Origin: Pararhodobacter aggregans
Lineage (GTDB): Bacteria; Pseudomonadota; Alphaproteobacteria; Rhodobacterales; Rhodobacteraceae
Direction: 5' to 3'
DNA length: 64,000 nucleotides
Assembly: GCF_003075525.1 (NCBI RefSeq)
Contig: NZ_QDDR01000001.1
Coordinates: 248,001 to 312,000, forward strand
Of this stretch, positions 50,344-58,944 are shown piece by piece (position 1 is the first letter of the stretch; each line of letters starts with the position of its first letter). Both the position numbers and the translations under genes were made by a program. The notes beneath the pieces are model-generated. The model saw nothing but the letters and a program-made list of their open reading frames with translations. It made no database searches and was not told the DNA's origin.

Positions 50344-51086
50344 GCCAGAAATCCGTCATCATCACCGGCGGGGCCGCGGGCCTCGGCAACGGGATCGCCC
50401 AGAAATTCGCGGCCGAGGGGTTCCGGGTCGGCGTCCTCGACCTCGACCCCGCCGCGACCGAGGCTGCGGCCAAGGCGCTGCCCGATGGCGTGGCGCTCGT
50501 CGCCGACGTGACCGACGAGGCCGCGGTTCAGGCCGCCTTCGACCGCTTCGGCGCGCCCGATGTACTGGTCAACAACGCCGGCATCCTGTCGCTCGGCGCG
50601 CTGATCGACCAGACGCCCGCGCAATTCCGCAAGGTGCTGGACGTGCATGTCATGGGCACTTTCACCTGCGCCGGCATCGCCGCGCGGGCGATGCGCGACG
50701 CGGGCAGGGGCGGCGCCATCGTCAACCTGACCTCGATCAACGCGGTGACGCCCGGGCCGGGCTCGGGCGCCTATCCGGCGGCCAAGGCGGCGATTGCCAA
50801 GCTGACCGAACACATGGCGGTGGAATGGGGCCCGCTCGGCATCCGGGTCAATTGCGTGGCGCCGGGCTTCATCGACGGCGGCATGTCGGCGCCCTTCTAC
50901 GCCGACCCCAAGATCCGCGCCGTGCGCGGCGGGGCGGTGCCCTTCGGCGGGCTCGGCCGGGTCGAGGATATCGCCGAGGCGGTCTGGTATCTCGCCAGCG
51001 ACAAGGCGCGCTATGTCAGCGGCCATCAGCTGGTCGTGGATGGCGCCGTCACCCACAGCCTGCTGCGCGCGCTGCCGAGGGAATGA
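50340..51086 (+). CDS. SDR oxidoreductase after P450-1
   Basis: 248-residue classical SDR. TGGAAGLGNG near residues 9-18 binds NAD(P), with Asp36/Asp38 region LDLDP suggesting NAD(H). NNAG is near 79-82, and the catalytic set is Ser in NLTSIN near 135, Tyr in SGAYPAAKAAI near 148 and Lys near 152. The C-terminal YVSGHQLVVDGAVTHS fits 3-alpha/beta-hydroxysteroid or alcohol dehydrogenase-like SDRs. Overlaps the P450 stop by 4 bp (ATGA), so it probably oxidises the alcohol made by the P450 (inference). Confidence 0.9.
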   Translation: MSQKSVIITGGAAGLGNGIAQKFAAEGFRVGVLDLDPAATEAAAKALPDGVALVADVTDEAAVQAAFDRFGAPDVLVNNAGILSLGALIDQTPAQFRKVLDVHVMGTFTCAGIAARAMRDAGRGGAIVNLTSINAVTPGPGSGAYPAAKAAIAKLTEHMAVEWGPLGIRVNCVAPGFIDGGMSAPFYADPKIRAVRGGAVPFGGLGRVEDIAEAVWYLASDKARYVSGHQLVVDGAVTHSLLRALPRE

Positions 51087-51090
51087 ACGC

Positions 51091-51771
51091 ATGCGGGCCC
51101 TGATCCTCAGCGGTGGCATTTACCACGATTTCGACCGGCTCGGCTCGGCGCTGGCGGGCATCCTGTCGGCGCAGGGCTTCCGCTGCGAGATCGTCACCCA
51201 TCCCGACGCGCTGGCCGCCGCGCTGGCGGAACCGGCCGATCTGGTGGCGGTGCAGGCGCTGCGCTGGCGGATGCTGGGGCACGAGAAATATGAGCCCTTC
51301 CGCGCCGATTGGGCCTATCAGGCGCAGCCCGATCTGATCGCCGCGCTCGAGGGCCATGTCGCCCGGGGCGCCGGGCTTCTGGCGCTGCACACCGGCTGCA
51401 TCTGCTTTGACGACTGGCCCGGCTGGCTGGACCTGCTGGGCGGCGGCTGGGTCTGGGGGCAGAGTTTCCACGCCCCGGATCTGGAGCCGGTGACCGCGAC
51501 GCCGGTGCCGGGCCATCCGGTGACCGAGGGGCTCGCGCCCTTCACCGTGACCGACGAACATTACCGCGCCCTGCGCCTCGACCCCGGGGTGACGGTTCTG
51601 GCCGAAGGCCACAGCCCGGCGGGCGACTTCCCGCTGGCCTGGGCCAAGGGCCGGGCGGTGACGCTGACCACGGGCCATGACCTCGCCTCGCTGACGGAGC
51701 CGGGGCAGGCCGCTTTCATTGCCCGCGCCGCGCGCTGGGCGGCTGGCATGACGGGAGAGACCAGAGCATGA
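51091..51771 (+). CDS. ThuA-like family protein
   Basis: 226-residue protein of the ThuA-like class I glutamine-amidotransferase fold: RALILSGGIYHDFDRLGSALAGILSAQGF, then LVAVQALRWRMLGHEKYEPFRADWAYQ, GAGLLALHTGCICFDDWPGWLDLLGGGWVWGQSFH (nucleophile-elbow-like LALHTG, with a Cys two residues later), and TLTTGHDLASLTEPGQAAFIARAARWA. ThuA takes part in trehalose/palatinose oxidation in Rhizobium; the wider family is of unknown activity. Its presence between SDR genes in a P450 operon is unusual. Overlaps the following SDR by 4 bp. Confidence 0.85.
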   Translation: MRALILSGGIYHDFDRLGSALAGILSAQGFRCEIVTHPDALAAALAEPADLVAVQALRWRMLGHEKYEPFRADWAYQAQPDLIAALEGHVARGAGLLALHTGCICFDDWPGWLDLLGGGWVWGQSFHAPDLEPVTATPVPGHPVTEGLAPFTVTDEHYRALRLDPGVTVLAEGHSPAGDFPLAWAKGRAVTLTTGHDLASLTEPGQAAFIARAARWAAGMTGETRA

Positions 51772-52529
51772 CACCGATGAGCGAGATGTCCGTTCTGATT
51801 ACCGGCGGCGGCTCGGGCATTGGCGAGGGCACGGCCCGCCATTTCGCCCGCCACGGCGCCCGCGTCACCATCTGCGGCCGACGCGAGGAGAAGCTGAAGG
51901 CGGTGGCGGACAGCATCGGCCCGGCCTGCGCCTATGTGGTGGCCGATATCACCCGGGACGCCGATTGCGCCCGGATCATCGAGGCCGCGGTCGCCCATGG
52001 CGGCGGGCTCGACGCGTTGATCAACAACGCCGGCAACATGCTGCGCGGCCCGATCGCCGAGATGACCCGCGAAGCCCTGACCGAGGTTTTCGACAGCAAT
52101 GTCGTCTCGGGCATGATCCTGACCGGCCTCGCTCTGCCGCATCTGTCGGCGCGCAAGGGCTCGGTCGTCTTCCTCGGCTCGGTCCATACGCGGCGCGCCT
52201 ATCCCGGGGCCTCGCCCTATGCCGCGACCAAGGGCGCGGTCGAGGTTCTGGCCAAGGTGCTGGCCGCCGAACTGGGCCCGCAGGGCGTGCGGGTCAATTG
52301 CGTCATTCCCGGCGCGGTCTCGACCGAACTCAACATCCGCGCCGGGCTGGTGACCGAAGACCAGCAGCGCGTCCGCATGAAGGCGCTGGAAAGCTCGCAC
52401 GCGCTGGGCCGCATCGGCACCGAAGAGGAACTGGCCGAGGGCATCGCCTATATGGCCTGCGCTGAATGGGTCACCGGCACCTCGCTGGTGGTGGACGGCG
52501 GGCTCTCGCTGGGCATTTCCAATCTGTAA
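51768..52529 (+). CDS. SDR oxidoreductase before P450-2
   Basis: 253-residue classical SDR with TGGGSGIGEGTARHFARHGARVTICGRREEKLKAV (NADP-leaning, as an Arg pair follows the second strand), NNAGNM near 86, Ser in FLGSVHTRRAYPG near 142 with Tyr and Lys in SPYAATKGAVE near 155-159, and the C-terminal VTGTSLVVDGGLSLGI. Starts inside the stop of the ThuA gene (ATGA) and ends 12 bp before the second P450 gene. The repeated P450-SDR arrangement suggests successive hydroxylation and oxidation at two positions of the same substrate. Confidence 0.9.
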   Translation: MTPMSEMSVLITGGGSGIGEGTARHFARHGARVTICGRREEKLKAVADSIGPACAYVVADITRDADCARIIEAAVAHGGGLDALINNAGNMLRGPIAEMTREALTEVFDSNVVSGMILTGLALPHLSARKGSVVFLGSVHTRRAYPGASPYAATKGAVEVLAKVLAAELGPQGVRVNCVIPGAVSTELNIRAGLVTEDQQRVRMKALESSHALGRIGTEEELAEGIAYMACAEWVTGTSLVVDGGLSLGISNL

Positions 52530-52541
52530 CGGAGGCACGAG

Positions 52542-53741
52542 ATGACGCATCAGATCACCGCCTATCCGCAGGTCGAACCCACGCTGCGCCTGCCGGACCT
52601 GAAACAGGCGCTCTATGACGGCGACCCGCTGTTCCTGCCGACCACGGTGGTCAGCCTGCATGGCGAGGAGCACAAGGAAAAGCGCCGGGTGGTGCAAAGC
52701 CTCTTCACCCGCGAATTCTTCCGCAACTATCAGAACCACGTCTTCCCCGAGGCGCTGGAGGAAACCCTGGCCCCCGCGCTGGCCGAGGGGCGGGGCGATC
52801 TGAGCCGCTTTGCCTATCGCGTGCTGGCCAACCTCGTGGCCGATGCCGCCGGGCTCGACCGCGACCGGACCGAGGTGCAGACCGACCGGATCCTGATGAT
52901 CATCGGCAAGCTGGGCAAGGCGCCGACCATCGGCCAGATGCTGTCTGGCAGTGTCGAGGCGGCGCGGGCCGAGATCCGCGAGGCGCTGGCGATCTTCAAG
53001 GACGAGTTCTACGCCCATTCCGCCGCCCGCCGTCGCGCCCTGCTGGCCGCCCATGCCAAGGACCCCTCGGTCGAGCTGCCGCGCGACATGCTGCTTTACA
53101 TGCTGCGCGCCTATGACGGTCGGATCGAGGAGGACCAGCTGGTCCGCGACACCGCCTTCTTCATCCTGGCGGGCGCCTTCACCCAGGCCAATGCCCTGCA
53201 GAACACGGTCTGGGAGATCCTGACCTGGTGCGAGGCCAGGCCCGAGACGCGGGCGGAATTGCTGGCCGACCCCGCGCTCTTGCAGAAATTCATCTGGGAA
53301 AGCCTGCGGCTGCACCCGGCCAGTCCGGTCGCCCGGCGCAAGGCGCTCTGCCCGATGCATCTGCCCGATGGCACCGAGGTCGAGACCGGCGAGATCGTCG
53401 ACGTCAACATGGCCCGCGCCAACCGCGATCCCGAGATCTTCGGCCCGGATGCCGCGACCTTCAATCCCTACCGCGACCTGACCGGCCGGGTGCAGCTCTA
53501 TGGCATGACCTTCGGCGCGGGGATGCATTCCTGCGTCGGCCGGATCCTTGCCGCCGGGATGCCGATCCGCCCGGGCGCCGAGGGCGAGGATGAGACCGAA
53601 TACGGCACGCTGCACGAGGTGATCCGCGCGCTTTTGGAAAACGGGATCGCCTTCGACCCGGCGAACCCGCCCAGGATCGACGATTCCACCGAGCGCAAGC
53701 ATTTCGAAAGCTTCCCGTTCCTGTTGCCGGGAAAGGGCTGA
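52542..53741 (+). CDS. Cytochrome P450 (second of two paralogues)
   Basis: 399-residue soluble P450 related to the first (shared ALYD, HGEEH/HGREH and LHPASPVA blocks). I-helix ILAGAFTQANALQ near residue 212 keeps the conserved threonine, K-helix ESLRLHPASP near 255, and heme loop FGAGMHSCVG with Cys331. It has the same post-cysteine insertion (ILAAGMPIRPGAEGEDETEYG). The N-terminus is complete (MTHQITAYPQVEPTLRLPD). GGAGG precedes the ATG. It lies between an SDR and a flavoprotein dehydrogenase in one operon. Electron donors are not in the operon, but a PDR-type reductase is encoded at the right edge of the window. Confidence 0.92.
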   Translation: MTHQITAYPQVEPTLRLPDLKQALYDGDPLFLPTTVVSLHGEEHKEKRRVVQSLFTREFFRNYQNHVFPEALEETLAPALAEGRGDLSRFAYRVLANLVADAAGLDRDRTEVQTDRILMIIGKLGKAPTIGQMLSGSVEAARAEIREALAIFKDEFYAHSAARRRALLAAHAKDPSVELPRDMLLYMLRAYDGRIEEDQLVRDTAFFILAGAFTQANALQNTVWEILTWCEARPETRAELLADPALLQKFIWESLRLHPASPVARRKALCPMHLPDGTEVETGEIVDVNMARANRDPEIFGPDAATFNPYRDLTGRVQLYGMTFGAGMHSCVGRILAAGMPIRPGAEGEDETEYGTLHEVIRALLENGIAFDPANPPRIDDSTERKHFESFPFLLPGKG

Positions 53742-53744
53742 GCC

Positions 53745-55226
53745 ATGACCAGCGCGTCCGCCGATTGGGACCTCAGCGCCGACCTCGTGGTCGTGGGCTT
53801 CGGCTGCGCGGGGCTGGCGGCGGCGATCACCGGCTGGCGGGCGGGGGCCGAGGTGCTGGTGCTGGAAAAGCAGGCCGAGGGCGCGCATACCCCCTCGACC
53901 CGGATGTCGGGCGGGATGATGATGGCGGTGACCGACCCCGGCCCCGCCACCGATTACCTCGACCGCTGCGCGGGCGGCATGGTCCCGCGCGGGATCAGCG
54001 AGGCCTGGGCGGAGCGCGCCGTGGGGCTGATCGACTGGCTGACCGGGATCGCGCCGGAACTGGACCTGCGCCGGGTCGGCGGGGCCGAGCATCCGGCTTT
54101 CCCGGGGGCAGAGGCCTTTGGCGTCTACCAGCCGGGCGGGGCCAAGACCCGGCTTGACCTGAACGGCAAGGCAGGGCCGTTCCTGTGGGAGAAGCTCGCG
54201 CAGAATTTCCATGCCAAGACCGGGGTGCCGATCCTTTGGGACAGCCCCGCCGACCGGCTGATCCGCGACGGCGCGGGCCGGGTGATCGGCGTGGAAACCA
54301 CCGCCGGCCTGCGGGTCGAGGCGCGCAAGGGCGTGGTGCTGACCTGCGGCGGCTATCTGCACAACGCGCAGATGAAGCGCGATTTCCTGCGCACCTGGCC
54401 GGTCTATTTCTACGGCAACCCGGGCAATACCGGCGACGGCGTGCGCATGGCGCAGGAAGTCGGCGCGGATCTGTGGCACATGAACCAGATGATCGGCCGG
54501 GCCATCGGCAATTTCACGCTGGAGGACGGCTCGGACCTGTCGGTCATGCTGTTCCTCAACCCGCCGGGCTATGTCATCACCGACCGCAACGGCAGGCGCT
54601 TTGCCGATGAGAGCACGCAGGCCAACCTGCTGCACGGCTTCTATTATCACCTGCTGGCCTATGATCCCGAAACCGGCGAGACCCCGCGCAATCCCTGCTA
54701 TTGGTTCTTCGACGAGCGGCGGCGGCAGGCGGGGATGCTGACCCTGCCCTCGGTCGGCGTGCATGCGGTGGGGATCTACCGCTGGAGCGAGGACAACAGC
54801 GCCGAGATCGAGCGCGGCTGGATCGCCTCGGGCGCGACCATCGCCGAGGCGGCGCGCGCGGCCGGGCTGGCCGATCCCGACGGGGCCGAGGCCGAGATCG
54901 CCGCCTATAACGCCGCCTGCCACGCGGGCACGCCCGATCCCTTCGGCCGCCCGGCCGAGACGATGGTGCCGGTCGATCAGGGCCCGTTCTATTGCGTGCG
55001 GCTCTATCCCGGCGGCTCGAACACCACCGGCGGGCCGCGCCGTGACGCGGGGGCGCGGATCCTCGACACAAGGGGCGCGCCGATCCCCGGGCTTTATGCC
55101 GCGGGGGAATTGGGGCAGGCGACGGGGATGCTCTATCCCTCCGATGGCTCGAACCTGTCCGAAGGCTTCTGCTTCGGCCAGATCGCGGCCGAGAGCGCCC
55201 TTGCGGATGCGGAGGGGCGGGTATGA
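53745..55226 (+). CDS. FAD-dependent dehydrogenase, fumarate reductase/KstD-like (first)
   Basis: 493-residue flavoprotein. FAD-binding LVVVGFGCAGLAAAITGWRAGAEVLVLEK at 12-40, the substrate-domain segments GNTGDGVRMAQEVGADLWHMNQM and YVITDRNGRRFADES, and the C-terminal GLYAAGELGQATGMLYPSDGSNLSEGFCFGQIAAESAL that closes the FAD site. The family includes 3-ketosteroid 1-dehydrogenase, fumarate reductase and tricarballylate dehydrogenase, all forming or removing a C=C bond next to a carbonyl. A ring desaturation after P450/SDR action is a reasonable inference. Overlaps the next SDR by 4 bp. Confidence 0.88.
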   Translation: MTSASADWDLSADLVVVGFGCAGLAAAITGWRAGAEVLVLEKQAEGAHTPSTRMSGGMMMAVTDPGPATDYLDRCAGGMVPRGISEAWAERAVGLIDWLTGIAPELDLRRVGGAEHPAFPGAEAFGVYQPGGAKTRLDLNGKAGPFLWEKLAQNFHAKTGVPILWDSPADRLIRDGAGRVIGVETTAGLRVEARKGVVLTCGGYLHNAQMKRDFLRTWPVYFYGNPGNTGDGVRMAQEVGADLWHMNQMIGRAIGNFTLEDGSDLSVMLFLNPPGYVITDRNGRRFADESTQANLLHGFYYHLLAYDPETGETPRNPCYWFFDERRRQAGMLTLPSVGVHAVGIYRWSEDNSAEIERGWIASGATIAEAARAAGLADPDGAEAEIAAYNAACHAGTPDPFGRPAETMVPVDQGPFYCVRLYPGGSNTTGGPRRDAGARILDTRGAPIPGLYAAGELGQATGMLYPSDGSNLSEGFCFGQIAAESALADAEGRV

Positions 55227-55966
55227 GCGCGCTTACCCTCGACCTCAGCGGCAAGCTGGCCGTGGTCACCGGCGCCGCCTCCGGCATGGGCCGGGCCGAG
55301 GCCGCGCTGCTGGCGCAGGCGGGGGCCGAGGTGATCCTGACCGATGTGCTGGACGCCGAAGGCACGGCGGCGGCGGCCGATCTGGGCATGCGCTACCGCC
55401 ATCTCGATGTCTCGAACGCCGACGACTGGGCGGCGCTGGCCGGGGAGATCCGCGCGGGTCGGGGCAATGTCGATATCCTCGTCGCCAATGCCGGGGCCAA
55501 TGGCTCGGCCGCGCCGGATGTCCTGTCCTCGGACCTGCTGCAGAAGTTGGTCGCCATCAACCTCAACGGCACCTTTCTGGGCCTGCAGGCGCTGGTCCCG
55601 CTGATGGGGCAGGGCGCGTCTATCATCACCGTGGGCTCGATCTGCGCCCGGGTCGGCACGCCGGGCGTGCATCTGGCCTATCACGCGACCAAGGGGGCGA
55701 TCCTGGCCTTCACCCGCGCGGCGGCCGCCGAATTCGGCCCGCGCGGCATCCGGGTCAATTGCGTGCATCCCGGCGTCATGCCGCCGATGCGCGACCGGCA
55801 GGGCGCCAGCCACGCCACCCGCGACCGGCTGATCGAACGGATCCCGCTGCGCCGCACCGGCGATTGGGACGATGTGGCGAAGGTGGTGCTGTTCCTCGCC
55901 TCCGACGCGGCGGGCTATGTGACCGGGGCGGATATTCCCGTCGACGGCGGCTTTCTGGCGACCTGA
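55223..55966 (+). CDS. SDR oxidoreductase between flavoprotein and OYE genes
   Basis: 247-residue classical SDR. TGAASGMGRAEAALLAQAGAEVILTDVLD shows an Asp at the end of the second strand (NAD preference), NAGANGS near 85 replaces NNAG (VANAGAN), Ser in TVGSICARVGTPG near 135, Tyr-Lys in AYHATKGAILAF near 149-153, and the C-terminal YVTGADIPVDGGFLAT. Similar to the cyclopentanol/2,5-dichloro-diol dehydrogenase type of SDRs, but no substrate can be fixed. Coupled to the upstream flavoprotein (ATGA) and 1 bp from the OYE gene. Confidence 0.9.
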   Translation: MSALTLDLSGKLAVVTGAASGMGRAEAALLAQAGAEVILTDVLDAEGTAAAADLGMRYRHLDVSNADDWAALAGEIRAGRGNVDILVANAGANGSAAPDVLSSDLLQKLVAINLNGTFLGLQALVPLMGQGASIITVGSICARVGTPGVHLAYHATKGAILAFTRAAAAEFGPRGIRVNCVHPGVMPPMRDRQGASHATRDRLIERIPLRRTGDWDDVAKVVLFLASDAAGYVTGADIPVDGGFLAT

Positions 55967-55967
55967 A

Positions 55968-57098
55968 ATGCAGATGCACGCCCCCCTCACCGATCCCGCC
56001 ACGATCCTCGCCCGCCCGCTGACGCTGGCCGGGCTGGCGCTGCGCAACCGGCTGGTGATGGCACCGATGACGCGCGAGGCGGCGCCGGATGGCGTGCCCA
56101 CGGCCGAGATGGCCGCCTATTACGCCCGCCGGGCCGAGGGCGGCGCCGGGCTTCTGATCACCGAGGGCGCGGCGCCGAACGAGGAAGGCCGCTTCGGCCG
56201 CGATGTGCCCCGGCTTTACGGGACCGACGCGCTCAAGGGTTGGGAGAGGGTGGTGGCGGGCGTCCATGCGCAGGGGGCTGCGATTGTTGCGCAGGTCTGG
56301 CATGTGGGCGCCTTCACCCCGTCGCTGGTCGGCATGACCGACACGCTGGAGGTCACGCGCCTCGGCCCCTCGGGCCTTGCAGGGCCGGGCCGCGCGCTGG
56401 GCCGGGCGATGACCGGGGCGGAAATCGCCCGCACCATCGCCGATTACGCAAAGGCCGCCCGTGCCGCGCGCGAGGCCGGTTTCGACGGGATCGAGATCCA
56501 CGCCGCGCATGGCTACCTGCCCGACCAGTTCTTCCACGCCGCCACCAACCGGCGCGCGGATGGCTATGGCGGCACCCTCGCCCAACGGGCGCGCTTCGCG
56601 GCGGAACTGGTCATGGCCTGCAAGGAAAAGGCGGGCGCGGATTTCCCGGTGATCCTCAGGATTTCCCAGTGGAAACAACTCGACTACGCCGCCCGCGTCG
56701 CCGAAAGCCCCGAGGAGCTGGCCAGCTGGCTCGCCCCGCTGGTCGCGGCGGGGACGGATGCTTTCCACGTCTCGACCCGGCGCTTCTGGGACCCGGCTTT
56801 CCCGGGAAACGAGACGAGCCTCGCCGCCTTCGTGCGGCGGCTGAGCAACCGGCCGGTGATCGCCGTGGGCTCGCTTCTGATGGACATCGACTTCAAGGCG
56901 GCGCGCGGCAAGCAGCATGCGGCGCTGGCGCCCGCCACGCTGGGCTGGGCCGCCGAGGGGATCGAGCGCGGCGAATTCGACCTCATTGCCAGCGGCCGCG
57001 GCCATCTGGCCAATGCCGATCTGGCGGCACGGATCCTGTCGGGCGGGGCGGCGACGCTCGCCGCCTATGACCGGCGGCATCTGGAGCGGCTGACGTGA
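55968..57098 (+). CDS. NADH:flavin oxidoreductase / Old Yellow Enzyme family
   Basis: 376-residue FMN-dependent ene-reductase type protein. LAGLALRNRLVMAPMTREAA at 19-38, the active-site region EIHAAHGYLPDQFFHAATNRRADGYGGTL near 175-200 with the His and the catalytic Tyr, ILRISQWKQLDY near 228, VIAVGSLLMDIDF near 300 and LIASGRGHLANADLAARI near 340 (FMN phosphate binding). The usual QLWHxG segment reads AQVWHVGAF. It could reduce an unsaturated ketone in the pathway. Last enzyme before the transporter genes; the 64-bp gap after it holds two small hairpins. Confidence 0.9.
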   Translation: MQMHAPLTDPATILARPLTLAGLALRNRLVMAPMTREAAPDGVPTAEMAAYYARRAEGGAGLLITEGAAPNEEGRFGRDVPRLYGTDALKGWERVVAGVHAQGAAIVAQVWHVGAFTPSLVGMTDTLEVTRLGPSGLAGPGRALGRAMTGAEIARTIADYAKAARAAREAGFDGIEIHAAHGYLPDQFFHAATNRRADGYGGTLAQRARFAAELVMACKEKAGADFPVILRISQWKQLDYAARVAESPEELASWLAPLVAAGTDAFHVSTRRFWDPAFPGNETSLAAFVRRLSNRPVIAVGSLLMDIDFKAARGKQHAALAPATLGWAAEGIERGEFDLIASGRGHLANADLAARILSGGAATLAAYDRRHLERLT

Positions 57099-57105
57099 CC
57101 AAGAT

Positions 57106-57145
57106 GGCCCCGAACGGGCCCGGGAAGAACGGGTCGCGAGACCCG
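57106..57145 (+). other. Two small hairpins between OYE and transporter genes
   Basis: GGCCC (57106-57110) / GGGCC (57116-57120) and CGGGTC (57130-57135) / GACCCG (57140-57145), the second 5 nt before the AGGGAGGAG ribosome site of the permease gene. There is no U-tract. They may set relative expression or RNA stability between enzymes and transporter, or are chance features of GC-rich DNA. Confidence 0.35.
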
Positions 57146-57162
57146 GAAAGGGAGGAGACGGC

Positions 57163-58053
57163 ATGCTGCTGCAGCAGCTACTGAACGGCGTTGTCGTGGG
57201 CGGGGTCTACGCGCTTTTCGCGGTGGGCTTCAATCTGGTCTTCGGGGTGCAACGGCTGTTGAACCTTGCGCATGGGGCGGTCTTCATGACCGGCGCCTTC
57301 GTCGCCTATTACACGGTCCGCGCTGGCGGTCCGCTGATCCTGGGCTTTGTCGCCGCGGCCGTGGCCTCGGGCGTGCTGGCCATGATCATCGAGGTGGTCT
57401 GCTTCCGCCGCCTGCGCAAATCGGGGGATGCGGAATTCGGCGCCATCATCTCGTCCATGGGGGCGGGGATGGTCATCATGACCTTCTGGCAATGGGTCTC
57501 GCAGACCCAGGTGCTGCGCTTTCCCTTCGATACCGTGCCGGTGGTGATCTACCGCTTCTGGGGCCTGCGCGTCTCGCTCCTGCAGCTGATGATGGCGGCG
57601 GCGGCCATCGCCATCGTGCTGGTCATGGCCTGGTTCATCTATCGCACCGCCTTCGGCCGTCAGGTCCGCGCGGTGACGGATAGCGAGCGGGCCTCGATGC
57701 TGGTCGGCATCAACCCCAACCGCATCTACAACCTCACCTATTTCATCTCGGGCGCGCTGGCGGGCGCGGCGGGGGTGCTGGTGGGGCTCGCGTTCAACAA
57801 CATCAACTTCACCATGGGCGAGCCCTACCTCATGTTCGGCTTCGCGATCATCATCCTCGGCGGTCTGGGGTCGATCCCGGGCGCGCTGATGGCGAGCCTG
57901 ATCTTCGGCATGGTGCAGACCCTCTCCATCGCCTACCTGCCCTCGGGCCTGACCACCGCCTTCATCTTTTCGGCCATGTTCCTGATCCTGCTGGTCCGCC
58001 CCAACGGGCTGATGGGCCGGGAAGAGGCCGGCAGCCTGCGTGGACGGAGATAA
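57163..58053 (+). CDS. Branched-chain amino acid-type ABC transporter permease (LivH family)
   Basis: 296-residue inner-membrane permease with about eight hydrophobic segments, beginning LLQQLLNGVVVGGVYALFAVGFNLVFGVQRLLNLAHGAVFMTGAFVAYY, the diagnostic LivH N-terminal block. The cytoplasmic coupling loop is TAFGRQVRAVTDSERASMLVGINPNRIYNLTYFISGALAGAAGVLVGL near residues 162-210. C-terminal FIFSAMFLILLVRPNGLMG is typical. The preceding ribosome site is strong. The importer is embedded in the catabolic operon, so its substrate is probably an acid or other polar compound of that pathway rather than leucine (inference). Confidence 0.93.
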   Translation: MLLQQLLNGVVVGGVYALFAVGFNLVFGVQRLLNLAHGAVFMTGAFVAYYTVRAGGPLILGFVAAAVASGVLAMIIEVVCFRRLRKSGDAEFGAIISSMGAGMVIMTFWQWVSQTQVLRFPFDTVPVVIYRFWGLRVSLLQLMMAAAAIAIVLVMAWFIYRTAFGRQVRAVTDSERASMLVGINPNRIYNLTYFISGALAGAAGVLVGLAFNNINFTMGEPYLMFGFAIIILGGLGSIPGALMASLIFGMVQTLSIAYLPSGLTTAFIFSAMFLILLVRPNGLMGREEAGSLRGRR

Positions 58054-58056
58054 GCC

Positions 58057-58941
58057 ATGATGAACCTTCTTCTTGGCTATCAGCCGCTTCTGGACCTGTT
58101 CCTGCTGCATCTCGGCCTTGCCTATGCGCAATGGCTGGTGCTGCGCGCCGGGGTCTTCTCGCTGGGGACGGTGGGGCTGGCCGCGGTCGGCGCCTATACG
58201 GGCGGGATTCTGGTCGTGACCTATGGCCTGCCCGCGCCCTTGGCGCTGATCGCCTCGGCGTTGTCGGGCGGGCTGGTGGCGCTGGCGCTCTCGGTGCCGC
58301 TGGCGCGGCTGCGGGGCATCTATCAGGCCATCGCCACGGTCGCCTTCATCCAGATCGTGCTGTCGCTCAACATCTACGCCACCAATGTCACCGGCGGCGC
58401 GCAGGGCATCACCGGCATCCCCAAGACCGTGGGCACGCCGCTGCTGCTGCTGGCGGGCGCGGCGACCATTTACCTGATGTACGCCATCACCCACAGCCGT
58501 CTGGGCCGGGCCTTCGACGCGATCCGCCAGAACGAGGCCGTGGCCGCCTCGCTCGGCGTCTCCATCGTGCGCCACCAGACGCTGGCCTTCGTGCTCTCGG
58601 GCGCGCTGGCCGGGGTTTACGGCGCGCTCGAGGCCTTCCATTCCTACGCGCTGGTGCCGTCGCAATTCGGCTTCCCCTACCTCATCGCCATCCTGTCCTA
58701 CGTGGTCTTCGGCGGCCGCACGAGCCTCTGGGGTCCGATCGTCGGCACCGCGGTGCTGATCCTCTTGCCCGAGGTGGTGCGCCCGCTGGCGGATGCGCGG
58801 ATGCTGGTTTTCGGGATCCTGCTGATCCTCACCATCAACTTCCTGCCCAAGGGTATCGCCGACACGCTGATCGAGCGCGCCCGGGGCCGGCGGCTGGGCG
58901 CCCGTCGCCCGGCCGAGGCCGATACCGCGAAAGGGAGCTGA
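58057..58941 (+). CDS. Branched-chain amino acid-type ABC transporter permease (LivM family)
   Basis: 294-residue second permease of the importer. Multiple membrane segments, with GVFSLGTVGLAAVGAYTGGILVVTYGLPAPLALIASALSGGLVALALSVPLARLRGIYQAIATVAFIQIVLSLNIYATNVTGGAQGITGIP near 35-120, the LivM signature in which the GGxxGxxxIP loop follows the fifth helix. The coupling loop SRLGRAFDAIRQNEAVAASLGVSIVRHQTLAFVLSGALAGVYGAL is near 150-195. Starts 3 bp after the LivH-like gene and ends 3 bp before the ATPase gene. Confidence 0.93.
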   Translation: MMNLLLGYQPLLDLFLLHLGLAYAQWLVLRAGVFSLGTVGLAAVGAYTGGILVVTYGLPAPLALIASALSGGLVALALSVPLARLRGIYQAIATVAFIQIVLSLNIYATNVTGGAQGITGIPKTVGTPLLLLAGAATIYLMYAITHSRLGRAFDAIRQNEAVAASLGVSIVRHQTLAFVLSGALAGVYGALEAFHSYALVPSQFGFPYLIAILSYVVFGGRTSLWGPIVGTAVLILLPEVVRPLADARMLVFGILLILTINFLPKGIADTLIERARGRRLGARRPAEADTAKGS

Positions 58942-58944
58942 GCC

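Noticed and set aside
51561-54923. A 1120-codon minus-strand open frame
   Set aside because: Antisense to four well-supported genes (ThuA-like, SDR, P450, flavoprotein); composition is shadow-like.
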